Source: Salvator merianae (lineage: Eukaryota > Chordata > Lepidosauria > Squamata > Teiidae). Taken from it: DNA of 64,000 nt. The stretch is from NCBI GenBank assembly GCA_003586115.2, contig QVOM02000034.1, positions 129,429,936 through 129,493,935 on the forward strand, given 5' to 3'. The notes beneath the pieces are model-generated. The model was not told the origin of the DNA. It saw only the letters and a list, made by a program, of their open reading frames with translations, and made no database searches. Positions 16,204-27,686 of this stretch are shown here, piece after piece; the first letter of the stretch is position 1, and each line of letters opens with the position of its first letter. The position numbers and the translations under genes were made by a program.

Positions 16204-17038
16204 GGGTTTGATCAGATGGGCTATTTTGGATGTCTTCCAGTCACACAGAAGCTGCGGCATTCATAAAGCTCGTTGGTAAAGCCGTCTCTGCGCCTCTCGG
16301 AGGCTGCCTGGGTTGGCTTTTCTATATTCGGCTCTTCTGTGCTTTCGGGTCACCTTGGGGAGCACCTCAACCAATCAGAGCCTTGCAGGAAGCCTGGGAC
16401 AATAGTAGAAGAAGAGAGGGGACAAGTGAGCTCTTGCCGGCACAGGAAACTTTTCAAACTCCCTCCCTTCTGTAGATAAAAAAAGACATCAGTAGTGAGG
16501 CATGGGAGAAAGCCCCTTGCTACTAAAGTCCAACGTGCTTTTTTAACTACAGAAGGCAAGGGATTTGAAAAATTTCTCTGCACCGGCAAATCTCTCCCTC
16601 CCCTTTTCTCCCCATGCTGGCAAATCTCTCCCTCTGCTCAGTTCAACTGAGGCATCCACTTCCTGCCTCTCCGCAGAAGCAGCTTCCATACAAGTCCTTA
16701 ACTGCCAGGGTTTTCCCTTTTCCAAAGGAAACATCTCCCTCTCTGCTCTCTGCTTCACCTCTCTGCCCGCTGCTCTGGTTCCCCGAGGCTTCAGTAAATG
16801 GGGAAATAAGGGATCTGGTGAGTGAGGAAATCCTGGCAGTTAAGGAGTTAATGACTTGGGGAACTGCTTAGCAGAGAAGTGGGGAGTGGCCAATCAGCGA
16901 GCAGCTCCCTTTGCAGGCTGTGAGGTTGAATCACCTCATCAGTAAGTGTATGTGGAAGGCTTTTTTCCTGTGCGCCCAGGAACTATCCGTTCCTTTCATG
17001 CAGGTGACTTTAAAAATCGCTAGTCTGAACACAGCCTC
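16204..17038. mobile_element. PIF/Harbinger-type nonautonomous element with TAA target duplication
   Basis: The left end GGGTTTGATCAGATGGGC and the inverted right end GAGGCTGTGTTCAGACT share the ...TCAGA core and a following AT-rich tract. TAA lies at 16201-16203 and 17039-17041. The 835-bp interior is GC-richer than the flanks and contains two CCAATCAG motifs, but no transposase. The left end is nearly identical to that of the element at 6075, so the two are one family. Confidence 0.7.
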
Positions 17039-17825
17039 TAACTAAATAGGTTAAGTTCCCAAAAACTTAGGAAGCTTTGTAATGATTGCACAATTTTAAA
17101 AATGAAAATGCAATGAAATTAGTAGTATATAACTATGTTTTGAGTTGTAGAATATAACACAGTGCTATGTGCACAAAACACTCAGCTAGTTTTCTATGTC
17201 CAGTGAAATGTTTGTTTTAGAGACCATCAAACTATGTGAGCCTTAACCTGAAGTCTGAAATGATAGAACTCAAGCAAGTTTCCTGTTTCTTCTGATAACA
17301 TTTGTCAGGATCTGCTTAGTAGCATTTCATGTCAACAGCCCCATGAACTGCCATCAGTCCAGCATGTCTCAGTCTAGACTTTTCTAAAACTAACAGACAC
17401 TGCATGGTTATTGAAGGATTGTCTAGTCCTAAATAGATGAGACACAAGAAGCATCAAGCTCTCTGCCCCTCTTCCAGACATCCATTTATCCCAGAGAAAG
17501 AGGAAAACATTTTCTTTCAGGGAATAATGAAAACCTATTAATTTTTGATGAGCAAGAAGCTTTCCATTATAAGTCAAGAGGAAATAAGATTTCTGTTGTT
17601 TTTATGCCTTTTACACCATTGCTTTTAAGCCCAACACCCTTACATCACCATATAGAGTCACTGTGGGTTCCTTTCTCTTTTTCATAACACCACAGCAACT
17701 CTAGATGAAGCTATATGATGCTGTAGCATCATTCCTATTGAGTTGTTCTGTAGAAATCAGGAAAGGCAACAGGTTGCTGATTGCAGCTCTGACAACTCTT
17801 CAAACTGCAAAAAAGTGATTTTTAA

Positions 17826-17826
<1 letters not shown>

Positions 17827-17869
<43 letters not shown>

Positions 17870-17948
17870 AAAAGAAAGAAAGAAAGAAAAGAAAAAGAAA
17901 AAGAAAAAGAAAAAGAAAAAGAAAAAGAAAAAGAAAAAGAAAAAGAAA
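17827..17948 (+). repeat. (GAAA)n / (GAAAAA)n purine microsatellite
   Basis: 122 bp of pure A/G, grading from GAAA to GAAAAA units. Confidence 0.97.
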
Positions 17949-19124
17949 GGGGAAAGCTCTCTGAAGAACATTACATCTTTAAAGAATAAATATCTTTATT
18001 CTACTTGGCGTGTTCCAATATCTATGAAAAAAACATGAATAATCTACCTGAAGACACAACAACAGCAGACAAAAGCAAGTATAGAACATAAGGCCATATA
18101 TATAGCCCTCTGGATGTTGCTGGATGTCCAGAGTTGCTGAATGAAGAGAACTGAAGAGCCACGGGTTCCCTGCTCTTGACATAATGTACTAAGTAACTTA
18201 AGATAAGCATCCAGAGCAATCTTTTTAAAGGGCACTTCTTAAAGTAGGTCTACTGGGACTATAAGAGGCAAGTCATAACTAACCAAGGTGCAGTCCTAAC
18301 TACATCTGCTCAGAAATACATCCCTTTGTCCTCAGTGGTATTTACTACCAGGAAAGTGGGGCTTGCCTTGTAAGAAAATTGAGTAAAATCATAGTGATTT
18401 CAACATTCAGTGTAGTCAGACTCCCAAATCAACTATGAAACGTGCTTGAAAAGGTATACAATGTTGTGCAATTTTGTAAATACTAATCAGGTAGCAACAA
18501 AATACCCAGAACTAATATTATATAAAATAATCCAACACTGGGAAAATTCTCATACCATTAAGGTGTATAATGGAACATTGACTCTGTGGGGAAAGTAGAA
18601 CATTTATACAGACACCCAAAAGTCTTCTGAAGAAAAGCGAGGATGTAATCTTAAACAAAGGTTCAGGGCACAACATTCAACATAACACTGTAGGACATAT
18701 GCCTGCATATGCCTGCATACATACATACATGGTTGTGGGTTTTTTGGCTGGTGGTTTGGGGTTTTTTTTGCTTCTGGGCATTCTCAAGTAAAAGTTAAAG
18801 CAATATAAAATGCTTAAAATAAATAAAATTTTGCAAAGAATTAAAAAGTTTACTAATGTCCAGTGGGTAGACATTAGATTAATTTAAGTCTTCAGAGGAT
18901 AGAAGAGAAAGATGTTAATTCTTGTCATTATTGATATTGCTTTTATAATTTTAAACTTCTTTTTTGTAATCCTGTTTTTAATGAAAAAATCAGTAACATA
19001 TTTTTTCCTCCAAAAGAAGTTTACATCTGATAATATTTTGATGCAGGTTCCACAGGTGGGAATGTTGCAAAGAAACTGGTCTTTTCATTCATCCATGTCT
19101 CAGGCTTCTTGTTCACTTGTTCTG

Positions 19125-19258
19125 CCATAAGAATATACTTCTGGGTTTAACTTCTGCTTGCAAAGCCCAGAAGCAATTGGTGAGCCACTGTATGAGACAG
19201 GATGCTGGGCTAGATAGGCTGTGGCCTGATCCAGCAAGGCTCCTCTTATGTTCTTATG
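19125..19258 (+). mobile_element. CR1-type LINE 3' end
   Basis: It contains gagccactgtatgagacagg, then atgctgggctagata, and ends ggctcctcttatgttcttat. The end matches 37300-37525 and 44440-44989. Confidence 0.75.
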
Positions 19259-20434
19259 TAGGTTCAAAGGCAAGACTGTGTTAGTTCCCTGTTCATGCAA
19301 GTGGTGGTTTTGTACAATCATATCTCACTGCATACCATTTCAGTAAACTTGAGCAAACTTTGCATGCCTTGTGTTTGTTCCATTTGCTGCAAGAGAAGCA
19401 TCACAAGAATCACCCCCCACACAAACACTTTCTAAGGACAACATGCAGAGCATACCAGAGTTTCCTGAGGACTGATATCATGACAGGGGCCTGATGACCA
19501 TGCTTATGTCTTTCCAGATGTGCTGTAATATGCACCAATAGCATGCAGCGTATCTTCAGTGGACTCAGGATGGGTAGAGGGAAATACATTTGTGTTTACT
19601 TGCATTGCTTTGCATTTGTCTAGATTCAGCCCTAGAGTGAGAATTACGAAATACACGGAGCAAGGTTCTTTTGCTAATGTTAGTTCTTGGTGATTGCTTC
19701 CCCACAGACTTTCTGGCTTCTGGAGCCATTCCTAGATATTTGTATGCCAGTCCCTAATATCAGAAACTATTCTGATCATTTATTCAAACATTATAGTATT
19801 AGAAAATGTTAGGAGGAAATATAAGGCAAGATAATGTGCATATTGATAAGTATCAAGAATTCTGTCCAGAGACTTTAAAGTATACCAGAAGGGGGAAAAA
19901 AGAGGAACAAATTCAAATCTGTGGATTGAGAGTACTTGATTATAGAACTCTTCCGTCACCCAGCCATTTCACTTGCTATCCTCTATGGCAGTCCACTTGC
20001 CATCCTGTACAATTATGACACACTCTTAAAGTAGTCAAAACAGCTACTTTTCTTTATGGCATCAATTTAATCTCCCCCTAAGGCACAATCAATCCAACGC
20101 AGAGACAACCTTGTGAAGATATGTGTCTTTCTCCAGGTAACAAGTGACAACTTCTCAAGATTAATATGCTTCAGACTGGTGGCACTTACTTCTTTAAATC
20201 GTCAATGTCACAGGGCAGTAAACAAGCTGAAGAAATCACCCAGGAGAGTTTAGCAAGGAGAAGGTGGACAGGAGATGCAATGGCAGAAAGGTGGGGTGGT
20301 GGTGGTCAGTATAAGCTAGGTTGATTCCGTCAGCACATTTAAAACACTGTAATTGTATGACCACTGTAATGTACCATAAGTGCAAGGCTGAGAAGCAATT
20401 GCACTCATGAGAAACTTAAGCAAATGTTATCTAA

Positions 20435-20665
20435 GGGCCTTTCTGCACTGGCCCTCAGTCAGCATCAGGAAGGGGACTATGAGGTTCCCTTCTGCACCTA
20501 GTGCAAAATATGGGAGGCTCCGCCCACCACTAGTATGCTCCATCTCTGCAGAATGGAGCATGATCCAGATCATCGAGGCCTTGATCTGGATCACCAGTAG
20601 ACCTGAATAAACAGGTCTAACATGACATTAGCAGGCCCTGTTCTGGAATACGCATTCAGAAGGCC
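20435..20665. mobile_element. MITE of the 'GGGCCTTTCTGCACT' family
   Basis: It starts GGGCCTTTCTGCACTGGCC directly after TAA and ends near cattcagaaggcc followed by AAA. The interior (ctagtatgctccatct, then tgatccagatca) is shared with 43907-44096. Confidence 0.6.
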
Positions 20666-22957
20666 AAAAGGGGCAGATCAAGGATGGATCACAACTTTAC
20701 AGAATGGTACCTTCACCTCCCTGTCTGTGATTGTGCAAAGAATCTCCTACCTGTACAGCAGCTTTTTATCTGACCACAGGTTCCAGACAATGTTCCAGGT
20801 GCTCCAACATTAAAATCTCTTCTCCATGCACTGTATGGCATGGTCACTCCTTCCAGAAAAGAGCGACATTATTGCACTTATAAAAGGAAACAGGAAAATA
20901 TTTCCATTTGGAAAAAAATCTTGATGCAAATACTTCAGATGCTTAAGAACAAATGGGGAAATGGAAGAACAAAATTTCTCAAGCTGGAAGGAACAGAAGA
21001 AAAGCAACGAAACAGGAAAACAATCTCAATACTAATTAGTAAGGCAAGGGAGAGGTAGATCTCCTTTTACAAATGGAGGAGACTGCTGCTGCTTGAGAAG
21101 GCACCTGTTGTTGTCAAGTCTCCATTTACTGTGGCAACTTGTGCCTCACAGCAATTGTATTGCCTCATATGTGGGTGTGATTGCTGGTGGGGGTGCCATG
21201 ATTGGCCAGTGGAAATAGCACATCTGTGCTCTAAAATGGAGATGCAGACGTGCCTTTTTTTTCTAAGGCAGTTTTTTTCATGACATCACCTCAATCTGCC
21301 TGCAATGGAGTCATATTGCTTTGTAAGTGGAGACCCAGTTTGAGAAAACTTTTCCAGAGATGAAAGCTCACTGACAGCAAAGAAAAACTTGGGGCCCAAG
21401 AAAACTGCTTGATGGATCTGTGAAGGCTGTTTTTCTAGCTTCCCTCTCGGATCTCGGATGCAGGGGAAGAATTAAGGCAGCTGTCTTGACTCCTGTTGTA
21501 TTAAATAGTAGACACTGTAGCTACCCAAAGCTTTAGTATCAGCCATGATCCAACTCAGAGTTGGTCACCTGCAGGTCAAGAATAGACATCTAAAGAAGCC
21601 CAGACATTCATGCAGAGATCTAAGTATGAGTAAGTTAGTTCTTGCGGTGCCTGAGATGTAGCTCTGTAAGACAGCCCTCAAGCCTCTTTCAAAAGACTTC
21701 AAAAGAAAAGAGCCCCTGGGCTTGTTTCCTGAGGAAGAGCAAAGCCTGCTCCATTTAATACCAATAACAGGTAGGTGCCAGGGTTTAAGTGCTATTCTCC
21801 TGCCTCCCAACAGTTCCTTCTCCCCAAAGATGCTGTTGTCCTGGTTCTGATCTGAGCTCTACATGGTCCTTCTCCTTCCACTTAAGCAGGTCCTCAAAAC
21901 TTACTTTATTGAAGTCAGAATCCCAACTGTGTTCCCCTTCCTCAGCCCTTTGGGTTGGCATGGCAAAGAGGTATGTCCTATATCTATTTCCCAAACATGC
22001 TAGATTCTTGCCAGCATCTCAGAAGAGGTACTGGGAATGCCAACAGCCCAGTTAGGGCTTGACAATGACCATGGTTCTGTTGTGCAGCAGAGAAAGTGTG
22101 TGGGATACCTCAGATGGGGTGAATACCAGGGAACTATTAGAGCCTACCAAACTCAAGAAGAGAAGAACACACTTAAGAAAAGCCAGATAGAAACAGGCTG
22201 GATTAGATAAGAAGCAGTCTTTTGAAATTTGTACAGCAGTCCAAAAACCAGAGAAAATTGGGTCATTGTTCTACTAATTCACATAATTATAGGCCAACAC
22301 AGCTCTTGGCTACATGTCCCTTGCTGGGCAATTAAACACCTTTCATTCTTTTTTATTATTTTCCTTCACCAGTGTAGTTGGATAAAATCTGGCTCCCTTC
22401 AGGAACAAGTCTTCTGTTTCCAAGGATACAAAGACAGGAGAAACTATTTCATATCAAGCAAAGAGGAAAACAGATTTGTTTCTCCTCTCCTCCTCCTGTT
22501 TATTATGACAAAATTAAAAGTAGTGAATTGAAAGGTATAGTTAGTCCATCCATCATTAGGTTAACTAGAAAGTTGGCTGTGGCTGAGGTTCTAGTCAGGC
22601 TGCTTCTGCTGCACTTTTTTGCCAAAAGCTTCACACAGAAACGTTCTCTCTGTGTGTCCGCACACATATACACACAGAGAAAATCTAAGTAAGCAGTAGA
22701 AAGCCATAAACTACAATACTGACATCAAAATTCAGTTTCCTAAAAATCTTTACTTGTTTCTTTTAGTGAGTTTATATCCATCATGACCATGACAACATGC
22801 TAGGAAGTGTGTGAAGAAATGACTGATGAAATATCACAAACCAGAAAAAAAGATGAACTGTTTTTATATCCAGAGTCCAGAGCTTTGCTTTCTTCTTACT
22901 CATACGAATAATTAGTGGAAGCAAATAAATTATGCACTGGCAAGCCATAACTCAGGA

Positions 22958-23206
22958 GCAGAGATGTGCCAAACTGGTTCAGTTGGTTTGTGGTTCACAG
23001 TGAGACAACTAGTTTGCAAATGTTTGCATTGAACCAAAAATTTGGTTGTTTGAATATCCAAAATCAAACTGAACCAGTCCCCCTCTTGCGAATGTGAACT
23101 ATTCTATGGAACAGTTTATGCTTGCTGTGGTTTTGCCCTTGAAAAGGGCTTCTTTCAATGGAAAAATGATATTTCTTATTTTTTATTTTAGCTCATGCAC
23201 ATCTCC
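22958..23206. mobile_element. hAT-type MITE with 8-bp target duplication, 'GATGTGC' family
   Basis: The ends gcagagatgtgc and, inverted, ggagatgtgc are flanked by the identical 8-bp repeat ACTCAGGA at 22950-22957 and 23207-23214. The 249-bp interior is rich in AAACTGG/TTGGTT motifs, like 11779-12150. Confidence 0.78.
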
Positions 23207-23405
23207 ACTCAGGAACTCACATCTTAAATACCTGACTTGCAGTATTGTAGTGGTTCACATATTTTCAAATAACTACTCCACTTTTAGGTTTAATCTCCCC
23301 AACATGGCTTTTATCACATAATAATAATAATAAATGTGTACATACTTTCTTTTGCAATGCAACTAAAAATAAAACCATGGTAAGTAAGCAGTGGCACAGG
23401 ACATA

Positions 23406-23586
23406 GGCCCGTTCTGCACTTGGCTTTATTCTGGACTATATCCCAGAATCTGGACCTGCTATCTACATGCTAGTGCAGATTATAGCAGGCCTCAGGTGTG
23501 GCCTGCCATAGTTCTTAGTAGCATGCAAATGGAAGATCCCTATTCCAAGATATAATCTGGAATAAGGTCAAGTGCAGAAAGGGTCC
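23406..23586. mobile_element. Short MITE of the 'TTCTGCACTTG' family
   Basis: The left end GGCCCGTTCTGCACTTG and the right end CAAGTGCAGAAAGGGTCC are inverted repeats. Further inverted segments (ttattctgga and tctggaataa) extend the stem inward, making the 181-bp element nearly foldback. The target duplication is unclear. Confidence 0.65.
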
Positions 23587-23639
23587 TGGTGTCCCATCTG
23601 ATATTTAGAGGATGTCTTCACTTCTGGTTCTTACACACC

Positions 23640-23822
23640 AATTGAAGACCCATATTCTTACCCAAGCCTTTCCAGAGTGAATGTTTGTTTGTGTCCCCCC
23701 ATCCTTGATTTTAATTATGTTTTTATAAAACTATTGCAATTTTAGCTGGTTTTATTCTTTGTACACTGCTTCATGGGAAGCAGTATACAAATATTTTAAA
23801 TAAATAAAATAATAAACTATCT
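23640..23822 (+). mobile_element. Dispersed LINE-3'-end-like repeat
   Basis: It runs agcctttccagagtgaatgt to tacaaatattttaaataaat and ends in a TAAA-rich tail. It is the reverse complement of the family copy at 13622-13915. Confidence 0.7.
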
Positions 23823-23927
23823 AGGACACCAACCGATAAGGTTTGTTTTCTTCCTCCCCACCCTCCTGCATAGGCTGTGAGCAGGCAAGCCTGGGGTGTT
23901 CCAACCACCCTGTACAATATGCAAGTC

Positions 23928-23975
23928 AACCCTAACCCTAACCCTAACCCTAACCCTAACCCTAACCCTAACCCT
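23928..23975 (+). repeat. Interstitial telomeric repeat, (AACCCT)8
   Basis: Eight perfect AACCCT units (TTAGGG on the minus strand). No subtelomeric context is apparent. Confidence 0.97.
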
Positions 23976-24261
23976 AAAATATATTATTTGGTTATATTTT
24001 ATATGTGCCTCCTTCCTTTTGAAAATGGCAAGAGAGATCAAATTTGACTTTTCAAAACTGAAATGAAACATGGGTATCATGCACGCGTGGGATAGCTTCC
24101 AAAACACTTCCTCCAGCCTACATATTAACCAGTCCATTTCTTCATAATAAGTGGCTAGCCACTCAGAAATGAGGTGATATAATGTTAAAGAAAAGCAGAA
24201 GTTTTGCTGCTGATTATTGTTTTTGACTCCAGGCAATGGATGCCAAGGATTACAGGAGGAA

Positions 24262-24528
24262 CAGCGGCATAGTTAAAAGTTTTGCCGCCCGGGGCGAAGC
24301 GGCGGCAGACGAGCGCGAGTGAGGGAGCCCCGCCCTGCAGCCTCCTACTCCTGCTGCCGCCCCGATGACTGCCGGGCGGGCGAGGGCGCTGCCAGGCGAG
24401 GGCGCTGCCAGAAGAGGGCACTGCCGGGCGAGCGCAACGCCAGGCAGGCGGGGACCTGGCTCCATGGGCCACCCGGGACAACGCGCCGCCCGGGTCGGAC
24501 CGCCCCTGCCCCCCTTGCTACGCCCCTG
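24262..24528. mobile_element. hAT-type MITE with 8-bp target duplication, 'CAGTGGCGTAG' family
   Basis: It starts cagcggcatag and ends ctacgcccctg, flanked by identical AGGAGGAA at 24254-24261 and 24529-24536. The 267-bp interior is strongly GC-rich and CpG-rich (gccgcccgggg) and shares segments with 31956-32178. Confidence 0.85.
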
Positions 24529-24639
24529 AGGAGGAAGCTATGGTAACTGAGATCAGTGAGTATATCCTTGGAGATGGTGAACCCTGTTGAAGGCTGAGAT
24601 TCTGAGGGGGAAACTGTTGCCTGACCATGTACTGACTCC

Positions 24640-25101
24640 TAGGTAACAAAGCAATAAAAAATTCGAATGAAAAATATGAGGCATTAGGAAAAGCATTATA
24701 GCAAATGCAAGAAACTGCCTCGGCCACTCACAATTTCATCTCTCAATCTCAGTTAAGGGAACTGAAAGCTGAGTTAACTTCAATAAAAAATTAATTATGA
24801 GGAGGCAGAATATTAGACTAAGAGGTTTGGAAGAGGGTCAAGAATGAGATAATTTGAAAGGTGTCTTACTCTTGTGGTGATCAGATATCATCCTGGATAT
24901 TTCAATAACACCAGAGAAAATTTAATGTGTGTAACACTCACTGTGCTCATGTCCCAACCCCTTCAAACCATCCTGGGATGTTATGGTATCATTTGAATCA
25001 TACAATAAAAAGACAGAGGCCTTCAGAACTCTTCCAAAGGTAGATGAAAATTCTGTCTCTGTTTTTCAAGATCTCCCTCTGGAGATTATCACTAAGAGAA
25101 T
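24640..25101 (+). pseudogene. L1 ORF1 relic
   Basis: The short frame MRRQNIRLRGLEEGQE at 24797 is the conserved start of the L1 ORF1 central domain. It is followed out of frame by RDVMV-like (24970-24990) and VSVFQDLPLEIITKRI-like (25055-25101) segments of the RNA-binding and C-terminal domain. Stops and frameshifts interrupt it throughout. Confidence 0.7.
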
Positions 25102-25110
25102 ATATATATA

Positions 25111-25146
<36 letters not shown>

Positions 25147-25147
25147 T
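25101..25147 (+). repeat. Compound (TA)n(TG)n(AG)n microsatellite
   Basis: Three adjoining dinucleotide tracts at the junction where L1 ORF1 similarity stops. Confidence 0.95.
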
Positions 25148-25148
25148 A

Positions 25149-25390
25149 TGGCGAAGACAAGGCTCCATGATGTGGGAATCCCCTATCTGACCCACTTGAT
25201 AAGAATACATGTTGGAAAACAGATTGCAGCACACAATCCAGAGGAAGCTAACCAAACTTGTGATACATTGCTTGGTGGAACTTCAAGTGAAACACAACAT
25301 CAAGATCACCAAGATTATCAAGAAATCCAACACACTGGCCCACTTCAAGGAAAAGCAGAGTTTGCCCACCACAACTTCAAAAGGATATGG
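25149..25390 (+). other. Unassigned stretch, possibly an inserted retrocopy or repeat fragment
   Basis: A locally GC-balanced segment is open in two plus-strand frames for about 80 codons and ends in a (GGA)n tract. Neither reading (one begins MAKTRLHDVGIPYLTH) is a family I recognise. It sits between L1 ORF1 and ORF2 relics, so it is likely part of inserted DNA. No function is claimed. Confidence 0.3.
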
Positions 25391-25401
25391 GAGGAGGAGG
25401 A

Positions 25402-25825
25402 GGAGGAGGAGGAGGAGGAGACACAGTAAGGCAAGAATATAGGTGAAATGTTTGCAAAAGCAAAATAAAACAATTAACTACTAACTTATTCTGCCTAACA
25501 CAGAAAAGTAACTGATTAAATAAGTCAGTTAATGTAATGTTGCTTCTAAACCAAGATGTTTAAACTGTAGCAACTTTGATAAAGTAACAGTATCAAACAT
25601 ATAAACTTTGATGGGAGGAGGAGGAGGAGGAGACACAGTAAGGCAAGAATATAGGTGAAATGTTTGCAAAAGCAAAATAAAACAATTAACTACTAACTTA
25701 TTCTGCCTAACACAGAAAAGTAACTGATTAAATAAGTCAGTTAATGTAATGTTGCTTCTAAACCAAGATGTTTAAACTGTAGCAACTTTGATAAAGTAAC
25801 AGTATCAAACATATAAACTTTGATG
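25402..25825 (+). repeat. Perfect two-copy 212-bp tandem duplication
   Basis: Copy 1 covers about 25402-25613 and copy 2 about 25614-25825. Both begin in a GGAGGAGGAG tract, continue acacagtaaggcaagaatat, and end ataaactttgatg. I found no difference between them over the roughly 205 bases compared. Confidence 0.93.
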
Positions 25826-26576
25826 ACAGACAGCAATTTCAGTCTATTATGCAGTAATAGAATTAATAGAAGTTTCAATAAGTTCATGTGAATAAAGTCT
25901 TAGACTACTCTATATGAATATCTACTTAGATTAGCATTTATACTGTTTAAATTATAAAAGATAATTGAAAATATAATCTTACCTCATAGTCATCAATACT
26001 AAGCTATAGTAAATAAAGATCTAACTGCTTAAAGAAAATACTGTATTGAGCACAATCCAAATATGTACTATTGGAGAACTATAACTATTAAAATTACTAG
26101 GGGCTAGGACAAATCAGGAGGATCAATGTGTAGATGGGATAATTTAAATATACATAAGAACTATTACAAATATGGATTATCAAGAATCAAAATTAAAAAT
26201 TGACTGAACACTAATCTAAAAAATAAGAGCAGGTGAAAGCAATATGGAAAGTATTTATTATTCAAGTGACAATAAATTAATACACCTCATTAGAAAAAAG
26301 CTGCTAGGTCTTGTGGTGTGAAAGCCAGAGCTGTCTATTAGGTGACACTGCTTTCATAGTAAAAGCAACTTAAGTATTTATAATTGGCATAGCTCCCACT
26401 AGGGGATCAGGAGATTATTGCAAATATAAATCCTAATATAGAGCCTGTAATTTGTCAAAAAAGACTATTAACTATCTAACAGTACTGAAATAAGCCTTTT
26501 TCTTTCTTTTTTATATATTATAACTGAGCATAGTAATTCACATTTATGAAATGAGTCATGCAAAATGTCTGAAAAG

Positions 26577-27212
26577 AATATCCTACAATGTTAGAGGGTT
26601 GAACTCTCCACATTATTAATGAAAGACAAAATAATAAACGTCCAGTCTAGTCATGTTGCAGGAAAGCCATCAAGCCTTAAAATATAATCAAGAAAAATTA
26701 TTATTAGGAAACAGATATATGGAGTTTAAGGCCCCAGGCTCAGTGAAATCTAGGGGCATGGCAATTTTGATAAACATTACCCCCCCTATAGTGGTAGAGA
26801 ATAAATTGTTAGAGAAGGTGATTTGTTACATTTTTATGAAAGTCTTACTAGAAGGATGTCAACTAATACTAGCATCAATGTGCTTCCCAAGCCAACAGCA
26901 AAGAATGTTTTTGAAGCAGATAATCAATAAATTGCACAAGTTTGCAACAGGGAGTATAATACTAGCAGGAAACTTAAATTTAGTTCTCTCTTCAAGGTTG
27001 GGCATATCATCTCAGGTATACAATTCTATACAACAAGAGAGAAAGGCACAAAATGATTATTAATAATAATTTAATAGATATGTTTAAGTATATAAATGGA
27101 AAAGTAAAGAATTACTTATTATATTCCAACTCATATTTAAGAAGAGACTACATTCTAGTCTTCCCTGAGTTAGGAGGCCAGACAGTAGATTCTGGCATAT
27201 ATACAATAAGAT
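26577..27212 (+). pseudogene. L1 ORF2 endonuclease-domain relic
   Basis: Beginning near 26580 the sequence parallels the ORF2 start (SYNVRGLNSP-like, frameshifted). It continues with MLQESHQALK, a SRGMAILIN segment, and IILAGNLNLVLSS, which corresponds to the endonuclease motif whose catalytic residues are normally GDFN. Here the D is N and F is L (GNLN), so the site is lost. It ends near RRDYILVFPELG, where a MITE is inserted. Confidence 0.75.
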
Positions 27213-27216
27213 ACAA

Positions 27217-27686
27217 GGGGCCAATTTGCCTTGCTAGGTAGCATCAAGGACGCTTCCTAGCTAAGTGCATCTGCACTTGGCAGAGGTCCGATCAGCTGGG
27301 AGCAGCATAACACTTCTCCTCATTGCTCCTAGCTGTGGAGCACAAATTTGTGCTCCACACCTTTACTGGGAGCTGATAGTCAGCTCCCAGTAAAGAGCAT
27401 TTGCACTTACTTTGCAGCATGGCCTATGTGACCAACCAATCGCACCTGTGTGTGCCTGCACACTGCGTGGCCCTGCTGGTCCCCATGGCAGCAGCCAGAT
27501 GCTTCCTGGCCCCTGCCATGATAAGTATCAGGCAAGGATACTGGCATTTGCACTACGAATGTGGGTAGCCTGCTTCAGGTAAGCCACTAGGGCCATGTAA
27601 TGCAGACCGTGTCAGTGCTGCGTGGTTAATGCCCTGTTAAAACAGAATAATTATCCCATTCTAATGTAGTAAATGTGAAAACGCCC
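27217..27686. mobile_element. Harbinger-type MITE of the 'GGGCCTGTTTGCACTTTG' family, inserted in the L1
   Basis: The left end ggggccaatttgccttgc and right end gaaaacgccc, followed by TTA, match 36481-36823. Interior segments (tgcatctgcacttggcagag, ctgggagcagca) also occur in 39600-39879. A stem of gggagctga and tcagctccc sits near 27368-27388. The left TTA is not preserved. Confidence 0.65.

Noticed and set aside
17743..17964. Lysine/arginine-rich frame
   Set aside because: Translation of the GAAA microsatellite.
25148..25442. Two overlapping frames of about 80-90 codons ending in Glu or Arg runs
   Set aside because: They end in a GGA microsatellite, match no family I know and sit inside interrupted L1 DNA; kept only as an unassigned stretch.
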